DNA of 64,000 nucleotides from Cliona cf. orientalis (Eukaryota; Porifera; Demospongiae; Clionaida; Clionaidae). The translations under genes and the position numbers were made by a program. This document shows, piece after piece, positions 34,854-47,002 of the stretch (positions within the stretch are counted from its first letter, which is position 1; every line of letters begins with the position of its first letter). The notes under the pieces were generated by a model that saw only the letters and a program-made list of their open reading frames with translations, was not told the DNA's origin and did not search any database. The stretch is from assembly GCA_963930775.1 (NCBI GenBank), contig OZ005698.1, positions 7,818,501 to 7,882,500 of the forward strand, written 5' to 3'.

Positions 34854-37800
34854 ATGACAGAAAAGAACATCGAGTACCAATCGCTCCTTCAGTTTGCTGA
34901 TGATCTGACCCAACTGATTCAACACAACGTCGTTTCAGTGTCCTCTAAGCTTTTCGCCAAGGGTCTCGTGGCTAAGGACGTCCACGACTCCGTGCTGAGT
35001 GTTGATGGGGCTTCAAACCAATCGAAAGCTGCTAAACTATTGTCATGTGTGCTCGACAAAATTAAGGAATCTGGTGATCAGTGTCAGTATTTCATTGATG
35101 TGCTGGGGGAGGACTCTTACTTCGACAACATTGTGTTGAAGCTTACAAAAGTTCGTGGTAAGCACAAAATTGGTATAATATTATATGATGTACTGTACAA
35201 ACCATTTGAGCATGCAATGTTTAAGTTTATGCATGCCATCTACACAAACTGTTTTGCATACAATTGTCAAAATATTATGATGTTTCTGGGATCATAGCCA
35301 CTCACTACAATGTGCTGTAAACACTAGCTAAGTTGTACCTATAAGACAGTACTGATCTGAAACGTTGGGTTGTACCAACTTTTGGTATTGTGGGAATTCG
35401 GAAAAATTATAGCGTAAGGCCACTCCAATAGTTTCTGGTCACCTGCCTGCATGATATTTTGAAAAGCTAATATATGAGGACTAATATTCATAGTAAAAAT
35501 GATGTAAACGACATATTGAGTCACTCAAGATCATACATCTCAAGCTCGATCTCGAGCTCATTGCCTGCTGTACACGCCATGATGGTGATCGAATATTAAT
35601 GCACTGTGGTTCGTCATTCTGCATTAAATTTTTACTGTTACTAGTAAACTCCCTGTGTACTTGTATAGCTCATAGGATGAGCCTGTGACCTAACAGGCTG
35701 TTGTTTGCACTCGAGGTTTGCTGACCATGCATCTGTGGTGTGGTTTAAGTACTTCCTCTTCCTGTCGTAATTTAATTAGTCATTGTCCCACAGTCCTAAC
35801 CACCCACCCGCCAGTAGGTACTTGAGATAACTGGTGTGACCAGAAACTAATGATTGACTTGGAGTGGCCTAATTTAGTACCACACACTTATCTGTAGGGA
35901 TGACATACTAACTCTATAAGGCTCACCCATAGTAATTATTAATGTTACTCACAGAAATACTTCAGGGTTGCAAAGATGACCCCGTGGAGAGTGAGGAGAG
36001 GAAACAAGGTGAGAGCCGGTGTATATAAGAGGCTATAGCCCCACATCATCATAATTATTATTCGGCATTAGGCTATAGCTGTATGGGTATACAGTGGAAC
36101 CCCTCTTAACGGCCACCCCTGATGGGCGGCCGCCCTGTCTATAACGGCCACTCACCTTGGTCCCGATTGCATCTCCATATAAGATAGTACTTAAGAAACC
36201 CCTGGTTGGCGGCCACCCCTCTACTCCGTACAACGGCCACGTATTGTGGCCCCAAATGATGCTCACCAATACGTATTGACCTCGCACTACGGCCAGCTCC
36301 ACCCACTTTAGCCAAGGTAAAGGTCGTCACCGGCCAGCTCCACCCACTTTAACGATCATTAGTGCGCATGATCTCATACTACGGCCAGCTCCACCTACTT
36401 TTTTTTATTAATAATCATCAGTCAGTACAGTTTACAATAGGCCATCTGAGATTAATATTTTATTGCATAATTCAAGTTGTGTTGTTGTTTTATCAATTTA
36501 TGGAAAAAAAAACCCTGAGTTAAGGCCACCCCTCTATAAAGGCCACTACCTCATTCCCCAATGGTGGCCGTTATAGAGGGGTTCCACTGTACCACCTATA
36601 AGGTGATTTTGAAAGTAGCTATATTATGATCGTGACTTTGGCAAAGTTGATACCCTCTCTATGTTTTATACTATTATTTCCTTGTTTTCTTTAGTTGCAG
36701 TCGTTGATTCTAAAGTGGAAAAACAACAAATCAAAGATAAAGAAGAAGGTTAGTTGATCACATCCTATACAGATTTCATATTCATTTGTATCCTATTGGT
36801 ACTATCATAATTATGATCGATCCTCAGAGCACTAGTGATAATTACTGTAATTTTCACAGTTGGTAAGCAAATCAAGCACTTGGAGAAAATATTTTTGAGT
36901 CTTAAGAAGATGCTGTTGAAGGAGTTAAAAGCCGATAAGGAAGTTACGACAGAGGTGCTGCTGGAATCTCTGACCATCTTACCAACTGAGTTGCAGACGG
37001 AGTATGGAGCATACCTTGAGGAAAAGCTTCCGGTTCTTGAAGAACTAGGAACTGTCAGCAAGATATTTTCACGGCTTAGTCTTCATTTCACATTCCTTGA
37101 CTATGCTCTACTGCAGCACCTTATTGATGAGTTTGGAAGTGAGCATTTGAAACAGGATATGTCAGCCTATGATAGAGAAATTCAGGTGTTCCTGAATGAG
37201 ACAACCATTCCACAGCTACAGGACCACTTGCCAGGTCGGCAAGAACTCCCTCCTCACTTTGATAAGCTGCAAATGAGGATTGATAAAGACCCTGGAAAGT
37301 GTTCCCTGCAGATGGTGAATGATCTTCGAAAGCGATTTTGCAACGAGACGCAACTGTCAGAGATCGTCTTTGTTCTGATAGGGATTGGAAAAGCCAACTC
37401 ATTCGTCCTTATCTTCATGGTTCCTAGTGTCCTTGGTCCAACCATAGTCGATTCTATCAGTAGTGTGGACGATAGCTTCTACCAAAGAGAGTGTATTGTC
37501 TCTATTTTACTGAATCAACAGCAGCTCTACCTATCTCTGGCCTTGAGAGAAAAGGTCTGTGTAATAATATCCCTCGGCAGATGTGCTGAAGGTTAGATAG
37601 TTCATAGATATCGATTCTGGCCTTGTAACTGGTTTCCAGTCCTCCCAGCTGCTGCAAGCAAGACCCTGAATTTTATTACCCCATTATTACAATATTGCAC
37701 ACTACATGTATAATTACCTCATAACCACAATAATTAAGTAAACTGCTACTGAGGATATAGTTAAATGTGATGTTATTGTACCAGCTATAACTGAATGTTA

Positions 37801-40800
37801 TTATTCCCATCATAGGCTGAGTATGAGGAGAGACTTATGGTACTTTGTGCCAGCAATGTTGGAGATATTCAAGAGTTCACATACCTCTTAAGCCAGCCAG
37901 GGGTAGACCCTGATATTTGTGATCAGGTATTGTAGTAATATATCATTGAATGCATCATAGCAATTTTTATACCTAGACCAGTGTCATGTTATTATAGTTC
38001 ACCCTGAGGACGTAAGTGCTGTGTATAATTACCGTAGCAAGGGGTAAAGCAACCGGTTTGTCCATCTACCGTCATTGCCGTTGCCAGATCTTGCATTCTA
38101 GGCATCTGTGCATGCTGTAAGCACAACCAATCAGTAGATAATGGTGAAAAACTGGTTTATACATGCATGCACCCTTTGAATTGCTCAAAAAGGCTTACAA
38201 GTGTTACAGATAGTGCATTTTCTGTTCAGCATACCTGTGGTTTATTGACCACACCCACTCTATTGGCATATGCTGATGTGACTGCGCATGCTCAAGCTCA
38301 GTGTTGGAAAGGGTCATCGAGTCATCAAACAGCTCTGCAGTAGAGTGTGTACTCTATAGCGTCACACGGGGTATGTGCTCTACGAACTCTAGTTAGGCCA
38401 GACCAATTTAATTTGTTGTTGCTCGGATATTGTGAGGTAAAAATTGGACCGAGCGATCGAAAAAAAAAGAAAAATAAAGCAATCAATTGGGATGTGGTTA
38501 TAGACCACAATCTAATTAATGTGACTATCTAGGACCAGGGAATCAAGATAGAATACAAAAACCATTCTACTATATACAAGCTCCACCCAATTTAATTAAA
38601 TCTTTTTTCTTTTGTTTGCCCAAAACTTGGAGCGAGCGAATCCGTGCAACAACTTATTGGTCTGGCCTTATATGTAGAGATTTTATCTTTTACAGAGTGG
38701 AAGAACGTTGCTTCATCTAGCGAGTTATACTGGCAACAAAGAAATTGTCGAGATATTATTGGATAGTGGTGCAGTTGTGAACAAAGGAGACAAGGTAATG
38801 TACTTTTATATATATAATTAATAAAATTGAAGGATGAAGTAGGGATGGCAGTACCAAAAAATACACAAACAAGATTCATAGGGCTAACATATCACATCCA
38901 CTATACATCCCTACGCTTGGTTTTCTCATACACATCTGATTCAGCATGTAATTTAAAAGTGTCACTACTATTGATATTGATGCCTGGGTATACGTATACA
39001 GTATTGATTTTCCATTCCTGCATGCATGTGCCCCATATATAATACTATGCCAGTGTGTGCATGGCTACTCAAAAAGCAAGCGTAGGGATGTATAGTGGAT
39101 GTGATATGTTATCCCTATGAATCTTGTTTGTGTATTTTTTGGTACTGCCATCCCTACTTCATCCTTCAATTTTATTCAATTGTTTTTTATACTTGTTACA
39201 GTGTTCTTTTTTTAGTGCCCTCAGGGCCTGGTAGTTATCAAATTAATTTTCATCAATGCCACCTAGCCGCAGTGACTAATCTCGTGGGGACAGAGGCTGG
39301 GCATGAGACTATACATATACCATGGCGACCGGTTTGCCTATTCATTGTTTAGCTAATATTAAACATTTAATGCATGGAACTAGCTTTTTCAAATTTTTTT
39401 CTGGACCTATATAGCTACATCCAACTGTGCTCCAGCAATAAATATAATATTATTATAGGGAAGCAAGTACACCATGTTTGTGTGATCTTAGCTTTTGAGT
39501 CAGGCAGCTATGGTACCCCAACACACCATGAGTTCAAACTTGAATATTCCTGTAAGTGCAAATCCCAGGCAGTCTTTGGTAGATTGCTAGAACGTATATT
39601 CTTTTGCATCACACACTATTGAACGTGCATCAGTGGGGTTCTCGAGACTGCTCAGGTAACTAGCTGACCTGCGAATGAAGCCACGCCCCTCAGAGTCGTT
39701 ATCTCGATCCTGAAGCTGGCTGACTCGAAAGAAGGCTGTTTAGAACCAAGTAGCGACGAAAACATTCCGTTTCAGGAGCATATTTTATAGGCCAGTAAGC
39801 TTACTGTTGGTAAGTAGCCACTATGATCGACAGTTCACTGAGCTGATCAGCTGAGCGCTCGTGCTCGATCGGCGAGCAGGTCCTATATAGATCGATCCTG
39901 GCTGCGTCGGCGCACGCGCGCCACTTACATAGGTCACATGACTTCACCATGGCAACACCAAATGAGCATGTGCATTATATGACAAAATGGCTAATTGGAC
40001 ACACCCACTCGCAAAACGCGCACTGTACACACCCACAATTAAATCGCTATCCTGATAACACAAAACGAGCGTGCCACAGACATGCGCGCTCCAAAATGGA
40101 GTGGATTTATACTCGAACTAAGGTGAGCGGTCATGGTAGTCTTGAGTTAGCCCAGGAAAACAGAAAGAAAGAAAGAAAGAAGAAAGAAAGATTGACAAAT
40201 GGCTATTTTTTTGAACATCTGGTTCTGGCATATACAATTGAGTTGATGGATGATCTTGGTCTTGTTAGATAGATAATTTGCTGTAGATTCTGATTTTGAC
40301 GCTTAGAAAGTTCACAAAGTTACCTGTTTTGAGATATTTGGATTTTTGTAATGTATTATATATATGGAGTATCCATGCCATCCCTACTTATAGAGTCTAC
40401 CGACTCTATGATATACTGTATATTATCACTCCTTAAAGCTTTTTCCAAGCACTGTTGCTGCATGGAACTCGCTACCACCTGACACAGTTTCTGCTACACT
40501 TTAATTATTTTTCTTTTTGATTGTATGCTTTGTACTAACATTATGGTAATCCATGTGACCCCTGCTCTGCAGAAATTGTATAAATAAATGAAAAACAAAA
40601 AACGCAGGACAAAAAATTAGCATGATAAAATTTTTGCTAATGAGAGCAAGTGGCAAAATTGACAAAAACTTTCTCCTGGTAAAAATTTACGGTATAGTAA
40701 TTATGGTGCAAGCTCAGGTAATTTAAAAGCAATTTGTTCCATTGTCACTAGCTCCATGAAATAACCAAATCTCAATATCTCTGCATTTATATAATAGATG

Positions 40801-43800
40801 GAGTTTACATCACTTCATTTAGCAAGTTTTAATGGTCACAAGGAGGTTGTTGAATTATTATTAAATAGAGGTGCTGATGTGGACAAAGTAAACATGGTAA
40901 GACTAGTATACATGTTCACAGAAAAGCCCTATAGAAGAGGGTTCAGCCTTGTTGTATAGGGATCATGGCGGTGATATGTATACACTAAAAATATCATGAC
41001 TAAGCTCAGAGGCCACTTGAAATTTTCCCTATGTCTGGGGTACGATAAGTGATAGCTAGTTTTGAGCATCCTTCATTGGTACAGGTACACTTTCATTATA
41101 GTAGCCATATACAGCTAAGAGTCAATGTCAGCAAGATTTATTAGGGAGTTCCAAATTTCACGCACATCAGTAATGGATTTCTAGCTATAATGTATTATTA
41201 TGGTATATGTAGATTGGGACGTTAACCAGTCAGGAATATGATATGACTGCCTTGGTGATAGCGGCCATCAAAAATCATGAAGAAATTGTGGATATGCTAC
41301 TGAAGGCTGGAGCCAATCCTAATATCATAAATCGTGTATGTTGCAATAATAGTTCAATCTGTTCAATTAGTTTGTGCAACCCTTATAATAATTCAGGAAG
41401 GACTTACCGCACTGATGGAAGCCACTAAGCTCGGTCATAAGAATATTGTAAAAGCATTATTGGAGAGAAAAGCTGATACAAGCATCACTGACGAGGTTGG
41501 TTAGTTAGCACAAAAGTATAATACAGGCCAGAATCGAATATAGTGAATTCGAACATGTAATTATTATAATATTATTATTATACTCAAACTAGTAATCGTT
41601 ACGTATGCCTGTATCCATAGCCAGCACTATGAGCACACAATTGCAAGGCATACGATAGAGAAGTTGGTGGTAATTAACATTAATTTTATTATTGAGAAGC
41701 ATAACTTATGGTCATGTTAAGAGCAAACATAAATAATATTGCTCTCTACAGCTATGACATTGTTGTAGAAGGTAAAAATTAATCATGCAATAACATCACT
41801 TTTTATTTGGAATATTATATTTTATAGAATGGAAGGAGATTAATTCATCTAGCAAGTCAAAACGGCCATAGAAAAGTCGTTGAGTTACTATTAGATAGTG
41901 GTGCGGTTGTGGACGAAGGAGATAAAGTAATAATATTAATATTTCATGACACTAGCATGCACAATTGTGTGATTCATCTAATTATTCAGGAAGGAATTAC
42001 ACCACTACATCTAGCAAGTTTTAACGGTCACAAGGAGGTTGTTGAGTTACTATTGGATAGAGGTGCAAGTGTAGACAAAGTAGATGAGGTAACATACATG
42101 CAAACTATGGTTGGAGTACTGTATAAGTATAGGTTATATACCGAGGTGCAGGTCTCTACGCTATTTACACAACCGAGGGCCGAAGGCCCGAGGCTGTGTA
42201 AATCGCGTAGAGACCGAACCGAGGTGTATAACGGACTTGTACCATGGGCTACGTGGCCCTGACAACGCATCCTCATGGTAGCAACGACAGCGCTGGCTAT
42301 AAAAGTCGGCTAGAGCAGCACCCAGCAACACGGCAAAATAAAAATTTCGAATCGTCATCGTGACGGTGAAAGCCGTCTAGTGATTTAATACACCTACCGT
42401 CAGCTCATGGCCAGGCCTTCAAGAAGACTAAGATGCTTCGAAAGTTCACAACGATAGCTTTCTTGTTGGACAGTGCAGTACTAAACTTCACAAAATGTGC
42501 CTTCCTAGCCAGGATCTTCCTCGAGCTCCAAGATTTGCCGACTCAGCATCCAATTACTCCGCCCACTTATGGCAATTAACCTTCAACCTCACCATAGTAT
42601 AGTACTATAGTACATACGCATAGTACTATCACAACGCAGTCCTACTAGTGTGCCCTGAGGTAGTTATCAGACCTTGTATATAAACAAGGTTTGATAAGTG
42701 ATTTATCAACCCCATATGGAGAAATCTGATTGGTCAGAATTTACAACCATGGTACAATACTTGTTATCAGTAATCAGCATGGTTGCTCATGAGGATCGAT
42801 GCATGCCTCAGACTCTCTTGCCAATATTATATGGATACATGATGCTGAGGCACTCAGCACATGTCCGAGTGCATACCATGATAATAAGTATTATGGTACT
42901 TATGATGGTTGACGTTCATTCTGCAGAAATATGGTGCCACTGCCCTTATTTGGGCTGCCACTGAAGGTTGTGAGCAAGTTGTGGATGTGCTGTTAAATGC
43001 TGGCGCCAATCCTGATATTCGGAGCCGTAGTTGTTGGACCCCACTGATAGAGGCCACTAAGGGTGGTCATAAGAATACTGTAGAAGCACTGGTGGGGAGA
43101 AAAGCTGATACGAACATCACAGACATGGTTGGTTGGTGCTTCTATTCATGGAATTTGACATAGAAGTGCAGTCAATAACACTAAGTCTTGAATTAATATT
43201 GCTTATACATACAATGCCATAATTATGCATGTTCAACTTGCTTATAGCTACATACTGGGAAAAATAAGTACACATACATGTAGAGCGTAGTGAAATTATC
43301 TTTTGCAGGATGGAAGAACAGCCCTTCATCGAGCAAGTCTTAACGGCTCTAAAGATTTTGTTGAATTGCTGATAGATAGTGATGCAGATGTAGACAAGGA
43401 AGATGAGGTAACATGATAATAATATGTGCATGCATAGTTATGTCATGCACACAATTTTCTGTACATGCCGTGGCAAACTATAATGACAGTTGCCATGGTG
43501 ATTGGATGCATGGTCATGCACAATGTCATGGGATACAGAATACTCTGTATATTGTAGAAATTTCGCTAGGAGAAAACTTTTGCCAATTTTATCACCTGTT
43601 CTCATTGACGAATGTTAATTTTTTTACCCCATGCATGTTAAAGATTGCATAGAGGATCATTACTGCATTGGTGAAAAATTTTTCCACCAGATTTTTCTTA
43701 ATATTGGCAAAATTTTTATCCAACAAAAATTTGGACACCAAGGGCTTAGGGGCCTTCAATGTAGCTACATGTATACAGGAAGGAGTTACACCGCTTCATC

Positions 43801-46614
43801 TAGCAAGTTTTAATGGTCACAAGGAGGTTGTTGAGTTTCTAATTGATAGAGGTGCAAGTGTGCACAAAACCGACAAGGTACGAGTAATACTTATTCTACC
43901 TCTATACATACAAGGATCATAGAGCATGTGTGGGGATGGACTTGGGAGGATCAATACTGCTATTATTGTGATAGATAATAGCCTATTATAATCCAATCAT
44001 GATGTTGAATTCTGTCTGGGATACGTATATAGATGCTGTATACCGTATTTATTCGAATAGTAGCCGTGGCTACTATTAATTTCAGCCTTGCTGGAGTGCG
44101 GCTACTAATCGAGGGCGGCTCTTATTCGAGGACGGCTTTTATTTATTTCGGAGGAATACCTTTGCGCCGACCCGGTGGTATCTTGTTGTGATGGACTGAT
44201 TTTCAGGACTACTTTTCGAATAGACGAGTTATTATGATCGAAAAACAGCAGCAGAACCAAGCTAGGGACGTCTTCTGTCATGCTTTGGCCTCGAACTGAC
44301 GATCGTTTATGGCGTGCGAACGTGGCCACACCCACTTCATTGTGTTCACGCATGCGTGCGGCTACTATTCGAGGGCGGCTACTATATCTTTGGTGGACCT
44401 CCAGGTGCGGCTACTATTCGAGGGCGGCTACTATTCGGGGTGCGGCTTCTATTCGAATAAATACGGTATGTATCTTTGTCAGACATTCGTATTAGAGTCA
44501 AGAAATAATGTGGCGTGCATGTATATTGTGTAGAATAGCCAAGAGATATTGAGATGGAGGATGTATTATAATAATACAGTTATTATTATTAATATCACTC
44601 AGCTTCACCGATACTTGAACAATATTAATAGGTATATGGTGCATCTGCTCTGCATCGCGCTGCTCAAGAAGGTCACGAACAAGTTGTGGATGTGTTACTC
44701 AAGGCTGGAGCCGATCCTGATACTATTCTGGATCAGGTATGACAGCTATAATAGTTAGATCATTTATTGTAACTCGTGAATTAGATGAGAGTTGAAAAAT
44801 TATTGGTTAGGAAGGTCTGCTGTATTAATTTGCACTGACTAATTGTACATTAAACTGGCTAGGGTTACCAAGTTAAAAGCATTCATGCATGCATGGTGTT
44901 AGTATTCGCTAGTGAGATTGACTGTTGTACAGAATGGAAGAACATCGCTTCATCTAGCAAGTCAAAATGGACATAAAGAAGTCATTGAGGTTCTACTGAA
45001 TAGTGGTGCGGTTGTGGATAAAGCCGATAAGGTAGCATACATGGCTATAATAATTATTATTATTTATAATGATCACAAACTTTAAGGTGCATAGTAACAA
45101 GATAATAATAATATTATTGGTCTACAATAATAATATTATTAGGAAGGAATTACATCACTTCATCTATCAAGTCATGATGGTCGTGAGGAGGTCGTTGAGT
45201 TGCTGTTGGATAGAGGTGCAAGTGTTCATAAAATAGACAAGGTATTGTAATGATATTGCGATCATGTACACAAGCCTCAAGATTAGCTGAGCGCAGGTGT
45301 AAGCACCCATGGCATGGATAACTCGTGATTAAGCCCACATGCGCTACCTATTATAAGTAGTGATCCTTAAAATAATAATATGGTATAATATTATGCGGAC
45401 TTACCTAGGAGCCCCGGACAATAATATTATTGTGGCTGTTTATCTGTACTATACAGAAATATGGTATGACTGGCCTGACTTGGGCTGCCTATGGAGGTCA
45501 CAAGCAAATTGTGGATATTCTACTGAAGGCTAGATCCAATCCTGATACTCAGGACCATGTGAGTAATCAATTATTGGATCTCTTATAAAGAATAGACAAG
45601 GCCATTATGAGAGGGGTCAGGGGTTGGGTTTTGGGTAAAATTGTTTGTCAGGGTTAGTCTCAAGGGTTACCGTATCCGATCTAATCAACGCGCCATGAAA
45701 AAATTACGAGTGCTGGGTGGCGCGCCATTAGAACATGAAAATTATCCTTTGCGACCAGGTGGCGCGCAAAATTTGTACACAAAAGTATAGGGATGCATGG
45801 GTGGGCGCATTTAAATAGAGCGTGAAAATTGCACTTCAGGCCGAGGTGGTGCATCTATTAGAGAGGCGCGTTAATTAGATAGGATACGGTAGTCTCCAGG
45901 GTTTGTTTTTTATAGGAGATCCTTATTATTTTCTGTATGGATCACATCATTATTTTGGTCATTATAACTGTATTATTATTGTGTATATATGCATGTAGAT
46001 CACTGGGGGAACTGCACTTCATCATGCTGCGTTAAACGGTCATGTGGAGAGCATCAAGGTACTCCTTGAAGGTGGGGCTAACATGGAGATCAAAGATAAG
46101 GTTAGTGATCCAATCTATTGCGATAGATATAGACACTGTTTAGGAGGATTTGATGGCGCCATATGCATAGCATAGTGAAGCAACTCAGCCACGGGGTCTC
46201 TACAGAGCCCTGAGATCTACAGTCTAGTGATCTTCTAAATCGCATTGTCATAATAATTATTGTGACTAACATTGGTTTATGTATTACACAGAAAGGGATG
46301 ACAGCACATGATATTGGTAGCATTGCTTTTCATCCAGAAGTGTGTCAGTTGCTGGAACAGTATGGATACAAGGTGGAATTTAATACCATGCCATTCAGAT
46401 ACATCATCCTTGACTTCATGTTCTTTATTCCTGTATATAGCCGTCTCCAGCTTTCCTCCAATCCAGTCGACCAACTAGCCGGGATTGTGACCGGATCCGA
46501 GTCACAAGCTTAAAAACCTTCAGACATATCATGAAACATGGATCTACATTGTCGAACGTTCCTGTAAAACATCAAACAACCCATCATGCACTTGGTGTTC
46601 CATGGACAAAATAG
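34854..46614 (+). CDS. CARD-like / unassigned domain / ankyrin-repeat protein, paralogue 3 (longest)
   Basis: Twenty-one exons: 34854-35157, 35955-36008, 36695-36748, 36860-37554, 37816-37926, 38696-38794, 40798-40896, 41234-41335, 41397-41495, 41828-41926, 41990-42088, 42927-43127, 43309-43407, 43779-43877, 44632-44736, 44933-45031, 45143-45241, 45457-45558, 45999-46100, 46292-46372, 46441-46614. The protein is 991 aa. The CARD-like exon and the large unassigned exon (FLDYALLQHLIDEFG, FYQREC) match the other copies. About 16 ankyrin units plus a half-repeat cap follow. Repeat types recur in the order LHLAS-type, LHLAS-type, GMTAL-type, sometimes LMEATK-type, suggesting cassette amplification. 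Exon 42927-43127 encodes two repeats without the usual intron. If the last 68-nt intron is retained, the protein ends at 46513 with a hydrophobic tail instead of the conserved VTSLKTFRHIMKH tail. Confidence 0.82.
36092..36589. mobile_element. Pogo/Tigger-type MITE in paralogue 3 intron
   Basis: A 498-bp element with ends CAGTGGAACCCCTCTTAACG and CGTTATAGAGGGGTTCCACTG, flanked by TA. Internal ggccaccc and ggccagctccaccc motifs repeat. No transposase. Confidence 0.78.
38394..38670. mobile_element. MITE in paralogue 3 intron, ends TTAGGCCAGACCAAT
   Basis: The left ttaggccagaccaattt...gttgttgc pairs with the right gcaacaacttattggtctggcctta. It ends about 25 bp before an ankyrin exon acceptor. 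Confidence 0.65.
38823..39173. repeat. Fold-back element with ~100-bp arms in paralogue 3 intron
   Basis: Ends AAAATTGAAGGATGAAGTAG / CTACTTCATCCTTCAATTTT. Arms continue through ggcagtaccaaaaaatacac and catccactatacatccctac, with a ~150-bp loop. Related to the short fold-back at 17595-17712. Confidence 0.75.
39180..40797. other. Large intron of paralogue 3
   Basis: About 1.6 kb with an A/G-rich patch (gaaagaaagaaagaag near 40165-40190) and GC-rich CpG-containing sequence around 39840-39950. No supported exon, RNA gene or complete transposon. Confidence 0.4.
42150..42220. repeat. Compact hairpin in paralogue 3 intron
   Basis: ggtctctacgctatttacac and gtgtaaatcgcgtagagacc are near-perfect inverted arms around cgagggccgaaggcccgag, itself a palindrome. 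A strong cruciform or RNA stem. Confidence 0.7.
42221..42926. other. Remainder of the paralogue 3 intron after exon 42088
   Basis: About 700 bp containing the hairpin's right flank and AT-rich sequence; no exon or transposon ends are recognised. Confidence 0.4.
44043..44466. mobile_element. TA-flanked MITE, ends CCGTATTTATTCGAATAG
   Basis: A 424-bp element with ends CCGTATTTATTCGAATAG and CTATTCGAATAAATACGG, TA duplicated on both sides, and internal tandem ctactattcgagggcgg units. It is in an intron of paralogue 3. Confidence 0.78.
45670..45889. mobile_element. TA-flanked MITE, ends CCGTATCCGATCTAAT
   Basis: A 220-bp element with inverted ends (ccgtatccgatctaat / attagataggatacgg), TA flanks, and internal ggtggcgcgc motifs. 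It is in an intron of paralogue 3. Confidence 0.72.
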
Positions 46615-47002
46615 TGCATTGTTCATTAAAAAAATTTAATTATTGTGACACATTTTTAACTTTTTCGATCTATCATGACATTAAGCTGCATATTATTATA
46701 TTCATACTCATACTTATAATAGTGTGTGCTAATTATTATTGATAAAGGTTTGACAATACTGATTGCCATGGCCGTGGGCTGCAGCTGATCGATCATGCAG
46801 TGCATGGGTAAAGGTCATCACTTGGATCATTATAACGCTAGCTAGTAGTGTTTGGGAGTGGAAAATTATACAAGAATTTAACATTGATCAATGCATACAG
46901 GTATAATAATAATAATATATCATATACATGTTGGCATCAATGATAATAGAATATTAATTTTGCAATGCATGTCGTGATTGGTATATAATTATTATAATAT
47001 GG
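46615..47002. other. AT-rich intergenic spacer
   Basis: 388 bp between the stop of paralogue 3 and the stop of TIMM10 copy b (convergent genes). No gene is seen. Confidence 0.5.

Noticed and set aside
36765..37061. 98-aa minus-strand open frame (and its twin at 27931-28164)
   Set aside because: Antisense to the conserved large exon of paralogues 3 and 2; its duplication simply follows the sense exon.
33396..46500. Regularly spaced ~100-bp similar units resembling a repeat array (CRISPR-like or satellite)
   Set aside because: They are ankyrin exons: each has splice sites, an open phase-0 frame and conserved repeat residues, with unequal introns between.
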